Positions 14,949 to 19,316 of a stretch of 19,316 nt of DNA are shown one piece after another. Every line of letters starts with the position of its first letter. The first letter of the stretch is position 1. The DNA lies in contig CALXAS010000006.1 of assembly GCA_944386315.1 (NCBI GenBank), positions 1 through 19,316 of the forward strand. The letters are read 5' to 3'. Below the pieces are notes generated by a model. The model was not told the origin of the DNA. It ran no database searches and worked only from the letters and a program-made list of their open reading frames with translations. The DNA comes from an uncultured Clostridia bacterium. GTDB taxonomy: Bacteria > Bacillota > Clostridia > TANB77 > CAG-508. The position numbers and the translations under genes are program-made.

Positions 14949-15644
14949 CTAATAAATCCAAACCCCTTTTACAATATAAGGTAGTATTTCTGAAGGCTTG
15001 TACCAATCTGATTGTTTTGTACTTCCTCTATCTCCATTCGGATTAGATACATAAATGTTTTGTTCTTCATCCATGCCTAATAAGACTAAATAATGAGAAG
15101 CGGTTGTCCATCTATCATCTGGTCGATTATTTACACAAACTAAAATGGGCTTATCTTGTTTTAAATGCTCTCCCACCTTCTCTACTGTAAAATAGGAAGA
15201 TTGATAAATAAAGTCACTACAAGAAATTCCCAAATCTTCTTCTAATACTGTTGGAATAGAATCTCCTGCTAAATGTGGATAATATAAATCTCTTAAATCT
15301 TTTGGCGTTACTTTTTCTCCATAGCCACTTGCAATAATGCTAAGCGCTGTAATACCACATCCATCTGTTTCTACAGTGTTATCCCAATAAGGAAGGTTCT
15401 TCCAACTTCCCTTATTTTGTTTATATTCTATATACTTTCTTTCTCCCCAACAAAATATGGTATCATATCCATTTTTCCCTTGTGTTCTCATTTGTCCTTT
15501 CACTATAGTATCATTGCTTGCATTGGTTTCTTTCGGAATTCCTTGCAAAATAATGAATAAAAGAACAGTTGTAATGCAAAATACAGCTAGTAAGAATAAA
15601 GTATCTTTTTTTAATTTTTTGTGTCTTCTCTTCTTTGGCTTCAT
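14949..15644 (-). CDS. membrane-anchored or secreted C39-like cysteine peptidase
   Basis: This is a 231-residue protein with a Lys/Arg-rich N-terminus followed by one hydrophobic segment (about 15-34, FLLAVFCITTVLLFIILQ). It is exported as a signal anchor or cleaved. The outer domain has the peptidase C39-like (C39_2) pattern: catalytic Cys96 in TDGCGITALSII, His184 in ASHYLVLLG, and a following VSNPNG where the third active-site residue (Asn or Asp) is expected. Proteins of this kind cleave peptides outside the cell; the substrate is unknown, and no peptide precursor is nearby. The start at 15644 has AAAGGAGGAATT upstream, buried in a 12-bp hairpin. It lies 83 bases behind uvrB, on the same strand, and in front of uvrA, with no functional link to repair evident. 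Confidence 0.82.
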   Translation of the reverse strand: MKPKKRRHKKLKKDTLFLLAVFCITTVLLFIILQGIPKETNASNDTIVKGQMRTQGKNGYDTIFCWGERKYIEYKQNKGSWKNLPYWDNTVETDGCGITALSIIASGYGEKVTPKDLRDLYYPHLAGDSIPTVLEEDLGISCSDFIYQSSYFTVEKVGEHLKQDKPILVCVNNRPDDRWTTASHYLVLLGMDEEQNIYVSNPNGDRGSTKQSDWYKPSEILPYIVKGVWIY

Positions 15645-15648
15645 ATAA

Positions 15649-15688
15649 AATTCCTCCTTTCCTGCATTGTAGCAAAAAAGGAGGAATT
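15649..15688 (-). promoter_or_regulatory. 12-bp hairpin sequestering the C39 peptidase Shine-Dalgarno, with a -10 box in its loop
   Basis: AATTCCTCCTTT (15649-15660) and AAAGGAGGAATT (15677-15688) are perfect inverted copies. In minus-strand RNA the anti-Shine-Dalgarno arm comes first and the Shine-Dalgarno arm second, with TTTTATATG behind it. The 16-base loop holds TGCTACAAT, an extended -10 box (minus strand 15673-15666 and nearby); no good -35 is seen. The hairpin can also act as the uvrB terminator, 40 bases past its stop. Confidence 0.65.
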
Positions 15689-15727
15689 ATGTTTTAAATT
15701 TCTCTTACAATATTCTTAAGATTTTCT

Positions 15728-17680
15728 TTATTCTCCTGTTAATTCTTTTATTTTATCTCTTAATTCTGCTGCTTTTTCAAATTCCATATTGCTTGCATAT
15801 TTTAGCATCTCATCTGTCATTTTATCAATAATTTGTTGTATATCCACATCTTTATCTAACTTGTACTCTGCTTGTGCTTCTTCTACAATGCTTGCCTTGA
15901 TGGTATCTCTAATGGATTTTTGAATTGTTTGAGGAACAATACCATGTTCTTCATTGTATTTTGCTTGTATTTCACGTCTTCTATTCGTCTCATGAATGGC
16001 TTTCTCCATAGAGTCTGTTAATTCATCTGCATACATAATAACTTTTCCTTCTGTATTTCTAGCAGCACGCCCAATTGTTTGAATTAAAGAACGTTCTGAA
16101 CGAAGAAATCCTTCTTTGTCCGCATCCAATATAGCAACGAGTGATACTTCTGGAATATCTAATCCCTCTCTTAACAAGTTGATTCCCACTAACACATCAA
16201 ATTCTCCGAGTCTCAAATCTCGTATAATATCCATTCTCTCTAATGCCTTTATATCTGAATGCATGTATCTTACTTTAATATCAATTCCGGCTAAATAAGC
16301 GGTTAAATCTTCTGCCATCTTTTTCGTAAGTGTTGTTACTAAAACTCTTTGTTTCTTTTCTACTCTTTGTCTAATTTCTTCTATTAAATCATCAATTTGA
16401 TTGCTTACTGGCTTTACTTCTATTTTAGGATCTAGTAATCCTGTTGGTCTAATAATTTGTTCTACTACATTTTCTCCAGAATGTTCCCTTTCATATTCTG
16501 CCGGAGTAGCACTTACGAAAATAACTTGATGAATTCTCTGCTCAAATTCTTCAAATTTTAAAGGTCTATTATCAAAAGCAGAAGGTAATCTAAATCCATA
16601 TTTTACTAAAGATTCTTTTCTTGCTCTATCCCCATTATACATTGCTCTAACTTGTGGAATAGTAGCATGAGATTCATCTATTAATAATAGAAAATCCTCT
16701 GGAAAATAATCAAATAAAGTAAATGGTGGTGAACCTGGTTCTCTGCCACTAATATGTCTAGAATAGTTTTCTATTCCTTGGCAAAATCCTGTTTCCCTCA
16801 TCATTTCTATATCAAAATTGGTTCTTTCTTCAATTCTTTGTGCTTCTAATAATTTACCTTGTGATTTAAAATAGGCGATTCTTTCTTCCTTTTCTTGTTC
16901 TATTGTCTCTATTGCTCTTTCCATCTTATCTTTGGTTGTAACATAATGGGAGTTTGGGAAAATCCAAATATGATTTCTAGTACTAATCGCTTTTCCTGTT
17001 AAAGGATTAATTTCTACAATTTTTTCTACCTCATCTCCCCAAAATTCCACTCGAATAGCACTTTCACTCTCGTCTGATGGATATATTTCTACAATGTCTC
17101 CTTTTGCCCTGAAAGTTCCTCTTTTAAAATCTAATTCATTTCTGCTATATTGCATATTAATCAATTTTTTTAACATTTCGTTTCTTTCTATTTTCATACC
17201 TGGTCGCAAAGAAACTGTCATATTTTCATAATCAATAGGGTCTCCTAATCCATAAATACAAGAAACAGATGCTACTACAATCACATCTCTTGTTTCAAAT
17301 AGGGCTGCTGTTGCAGAGTGTCTTAGCTTATCTATTTCGTCATTGACAGAAGAATCTTTTTCTATATAAGTATCTGACTGTGGAATATAGGCTTCTGGCT
17401 GATAGTAATCATAGTAGGACACAAAATACTCCACACTATTTTCTGGGAAAAATTCTTTAAACTCTGAATACAATTGTCCAGCAAGTGTTTTATTATGTGC
17501 TAAAACTAGCGTTGGTTTCTGTACATTTTGTATGATGTTCGCCATTGTAAAGGTTTTTCCAGAGCCCGTAACTCCTAGAAGTGTTTGAAATTTTTTCCCT
17601 TCTTTTATTCCATTACTTAACTTTTCTATTGCCTCAGGTTGGTCACCTGTTGGCTTAAATTCTGAATGTAATTTGAACAT
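15728..17680 (-). CDS. uvrB: UvrB excinuclease subunit B
   Basis: UvrB is the damage-verifying helicase-like subunit of nucleotide excision repair; UvrA loads it and UvrC then cuts. The 650-residue protein is full length. It has MFKLHSEFKPTGDQPEAI at the start, Walker A GVTGSGKT at 36-43, the YYQPEAYIPQSDTYIEKD beta-hairpin region, IDESHATIPQVRAMYNGD, the late helicase motifs including LLREGLDIPEVSLV and QTIGRAARN, and a C-terminal UVR domain (FEKAAELRDKIKELTGE) that contacts UvrA and UvrC. The start at 17680 has AGGGAAT upstream. It has its own promoter. uvrA follows on the same strand but is interrupted by the C39 peptidase gene and carries its own promoter. No uvrC is in the window. Confidence 0.97.
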   Translation of the reverse strand: MFKLHSEFKPTGDQPEAIEKLSNGIKEGKKFQTLLGVTGSGKTFTMANIIQNVQKPTLVLAHNKTLAGQLYSEFKEFFPENSVEYFVSYYDYYQPEAYIPQSDTYIEKDSSVNDEIDKLRHSATAALFETRDVIVVASVSCIYGLGDPIDYENMTVSLRPGMKIERNEMLKKLINMQYSRNELDFKRGTFRAKGDIVEIYPSDESESAIRVEFWGDEVEKIVEINPLTGKAISTRNHIWIFPNSHYVTTKDKMERAIETIEQEKEERIAYFKSQGKLLEAQRIEERTNFDIEMMRETGFCQGIENYSRHISGREPGSPPFTLFDYFPEDFLLLIDESHATIPQVRAMYNGDRARKESLVKYGFRLPSAFDNRPLKFEEFEQRIHQVIFVSATPAEYEREHSGENVVEQIIRPTGLLDPKIEVKPVSNQIDDLIEEIRQRVEKKQRVLVTTLTKKMAEDLTAYLAGIDIKVRYMHSDIKALERMDIIRDLRLGEFDVLVGINLLREGLDIPEVSLVAILDADKEGFLRSERSLIQTIGRAARNTEGKVIMYADELTDSMEKAIHETNRRREIQAKYNEEHGIVPQTIQKSIRDTIKASIVEEAQAEYKLDKDVDIQQIIDKMTDEMLKYASNMEFEKAAELRDKIKELTGE

Positions 17681-17735
17681 ATTTATATTCCCTTCATCTT
17701 ATCATAACTATATTTCAATATTTTTTCTACAGGAA

Positions 17736-17764
17736 ATTATAGCATACTACAACATAAAAAACAA
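17736..17764 (-). promoter_or_regulatory. sigma-A promoter of uvrB
   Basis: On the minus strand TTGTTT (17764-17759), a 17-base spacer and TATAAT (17741-17736) with an extended TGC. Its -35 overlaps the terminator of the gene upstream. No LexA-type operator was seen. Confidence 0.8.
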
Positions 17765-17786
17765 GATAGCTAAAATTGCTATCCTG
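17762..17786 (-). terminator. intrinsic terminator of the MBL/beta-CASP gene
   Basis: On the minus strand CAGGATAGC pairs with GCTATCTTG (9 bp, one G-U) around a 7-base loop, followed by a T-rich run. It lies 31 bases past the stop at 17818. Confidence 0.85.
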
Positions 17787-17817
17787 TTTTTGGTATCTTA
17801 CAAGACACATAAAATCA

Positions 17818-19254
17818 TTATTCAAATTTTGTCGATAATGTTTTCACTAAGCCATACGAATCTACCCTAAAGAAATACTCTCTTCCAAGTATCCCTACTC
17901 TTTTAGGATCTACTTCTTTCATAATCCTCTCTGCAAAAATCTTTTTTGTTGTGAGTTCTCCATGATTGACTAAAACTAATTTCAAATTCTTAAATTGTTT
18001 TAAAAAAGCAATCATTTCGTCAGCCTTCGCATGGGCAGAATACTCTGTCGTATATTCCACATCTGCTCTTTTCTTTGCAATCAATCCTCCTACTTCTACC
18101 ATTTCGCCCAACTGCGTGTTCTTTAACCGGTTTCCCATTGTTCCTTCCGCAGTATAGCCTGTAAACTGTATTAATGAATTCTCTCTGGCTATATATTCTG
18201 GTATATATGTCTGAGCAGGACCATAAGATCCCATTCCAGAGGTTGTAAGAATTATCTTTTTATGAGTATCCATTAATACATTACTTCTACTTGCTTTGTC
18301 AACAAATGTCAAATTTTCAGGTAAGAACTCTCGCATTTCCGGTTTAACATCTAATCCATCTTTTATGTATAAATCTGTGTATCTAATTGCTAATTTCCCA
18401 TCAAAATAGATTGGTATTTGTACATCAAGTTCTCCACTTTTCTGCATGTTTCTTAATTCGTATAATATTTCTTGTGCTCTTCCTAACGAAAATACTAAAG
18501 CAACTACTGTTCCATCATTATATAAACATTTTTTAATGTTATATTTAAAGCATCTATGAATTTCACTCGAATCCATACTTCCATAAGTCGACTCCTGAAC
18601 CACCGTTAATGGTAAGTCTAAAATCCACTGTGGAATAGGATTAACATCAAAAAACATATTTTTATTATTATAATCTCCTGTAAACAATAAATTAATATCT
18701 TCATATCCAGGGTAACTAATTTGCACAAGAATAAGTGCTGCTCCAACAAGATGTCCATTATTGAGGAATGTAACCTTTATATTCTCATGTACTTTGATTG
18801 TTTCATTGTATTTGCACGGTTTTAAAAGTTCTAACGTTCTTTCTACATCTACATCCGAATATAAGGATTTAACATTTTTTCTTTTTGATACCGAATTTAA
18901 TACTTTGAAACTATCATTTAAAGCTAGTGGCAATAATTTGCAAGTTGTTTCTGTTGCATAGATTGACCTAAAGAATCCATTTCTAACCATATATGGTAAT
19001 CTGCCTATATGGTCAACATGAACATGCGTAACTAAACAAAAGTCAATATTCTCTGCATTAAAAGGTAATACAGAATTCATCTCTTCATATTCTCTTTCTT
19101 GAAACAAACCACAATCTACAACAAACCGCACTGTTTCTTCACTAGGAAGTTTGACAATTATAAGATTACATGAACCCGTAACCTCATTTTGCATTGCCAT
19201 TACATCCACATAGAACCGACAATTTTTTCCCATAATGAAGTAAGCGATCAACAA
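17818..19254 (-). CDS. metallo-beta-lactamase fold / beta-CASP hydrolase (putative RNA-processing nuclease)
   Basis: This is a zinc-dependent hydrolase of the CPSF73/YSH1-like group, likely an RNA nuclease in the cytoplasm. Counting from 19254 (478 residues), the zinc motif is HVHVDH at 77-82, with His168 in NNGHLVGAA and Asp194 in TGDY completing the MBL site. Beta-CASP motifs follow: ESTYGS at about 211, then TTSGMGSYGPAQTY, His408 in YSAHAKADE and His431 in VNHGE. The N-terminal EVTGSCNLIIVKL is also typical. The start is uncertain: no strong ribosome-binding site precedes either 19254 or the ATG at 19233 (MGKNCRFYVDVM), and the latter fits the family better. It is a single gene with a strong terminator. 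Confidence 0.85.
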   Translation of the reverse strand: MLIAYFIMGKNCRFYVDVMAMQNEVTGSCNLIIVKLPSEETVRFVVDCGLFQEREYEEMNSVLPFNAENIDFCLVTHVHVDHIGRLPYMVRNGFFRSIYATETTCKLLPLALNDSFKVLNSVSKRKNVKSLYSDVDVERTLELLKPCKYNETIKVHENIKVTFLNNGHLVGAALILVQISYPGYEDINLLFTGDYNNKNMFFDVNPIPQWILDLPLTVVQESTYGSMDSSEIHRCFKYNIKKCLYNDGTVVALVFSLGRAQEILYELRNMQKSGELDVQIPIYFDGKLAIRYTDLYIKDGLDVKPEMREFLPENLTFVDKASRSNVLMDTHKKIILTTSGMGSYGPAQTYIPEYIARENSLIQFTGYTAEGTMGNRLKNTQLGEMVEVGGLIAKKRADVEYTTEYSAHAKADEMIAFLKQFKNLKLVLVNHGELTTKKIFAERIMKEVDPKRVGILGREYFFRVDSYGLVKTLSTKFE

Positions 19255-19268
19255 AAAGACGTATTGAA

Positions 19269-19312
19269 AACCTCAAACTTAATCCTATATAATTGGACTA
19301 GAGTTTGAGGTT
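19269..19312 (-). terminator. long hairpin at the window edge, probable terminator of an unseen upstream gene
   Basis: AACCTCAAACT (19269-19279) pairs with AGTTTGAGGTT (19302-19312); inside, TAGTCC/GGATTA (minus strand) adds six pairs after a bulged C. Only a short TTTT tract follows on the minus strand, so it could instead be part of the leader of the gene at 19254. Confidence 0.5.
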
Positions 19313-19316
19313 GCTT

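Noticed and set aside
1..19316. Insertion sequences, integrases, phage genes, tRNA or rRNA genes
   Set aside because: No transposase- or integrase-like translation, no paired terminal repeats with target duplications and no cloverleaf were seen on either strand.

Overview
The window looks like chromosomal DNA of a low-GC, probably spore-forming member of the Clostridia. It is strongly AT-rich, ribosome-binding sites are of the AGGAGG type, promoters match the sigma-A form TTGnnn-17-TATAAT, and most genes lie on the minus strand. The spore-former call rests on one gene (7468-8151) with a spore-coat-like composition and a sigma-K-like promoter, so it is an inference.

Left part, 1-8151. The 5' end of secA (minus, cut by the window edge) has its own promoter. 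It is followed by the only sizeable plus-strand gene, a membrane-anchored protein resembling the C-terminal half of the YcgQ/TIGR03943 family. After that come, all on the minus strand, an ABC exporter, a CBS-domain protein with 15 cysteines transcribed together with an AI-2E-family permease, a small membrane protein with its own promoter and terminator, and the proline-rich coat-like protein.

Middle part, 8201-12035. A divergent cytidylate-kinase-like gene and murD form a minus-strand unit with a clear promoter and terminator. Divergent to it is a 28-residue Lys/Asn-rich peptide gene (plus) ending in a branched hairpin. The most unusual piece follows: a DUF3800 gene (minus) with its own promoter, then two copies of a structured RNA element, then an intrinsic terminator. 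The two copies share the same helix plan and several invariant loop sequences, while the outer helices differ by paired changes. This looks like a protein plus structured-RNA cassette set between house-keeping genes.

Right part, 12036-19316. uvrA is broken by two one-base insertions, one in each ATPase half. It is followed, going up the minus strand, by an exported C39-type cysteine peptidase, an intact uvrB, and a metallo-beta-lactamase/beta-CASP protein. uvrA and uvrB have separate sigma-A promoters. The Shine-Dalgarno sequences of two genes, the AI-2E permease and the C39 peptidase, lie in the 3' arm of perfect 12-bp hairpins, which suggests control of translation or processing. No tRNA, rRNA, CRISPR array or insertion sequence was seen.
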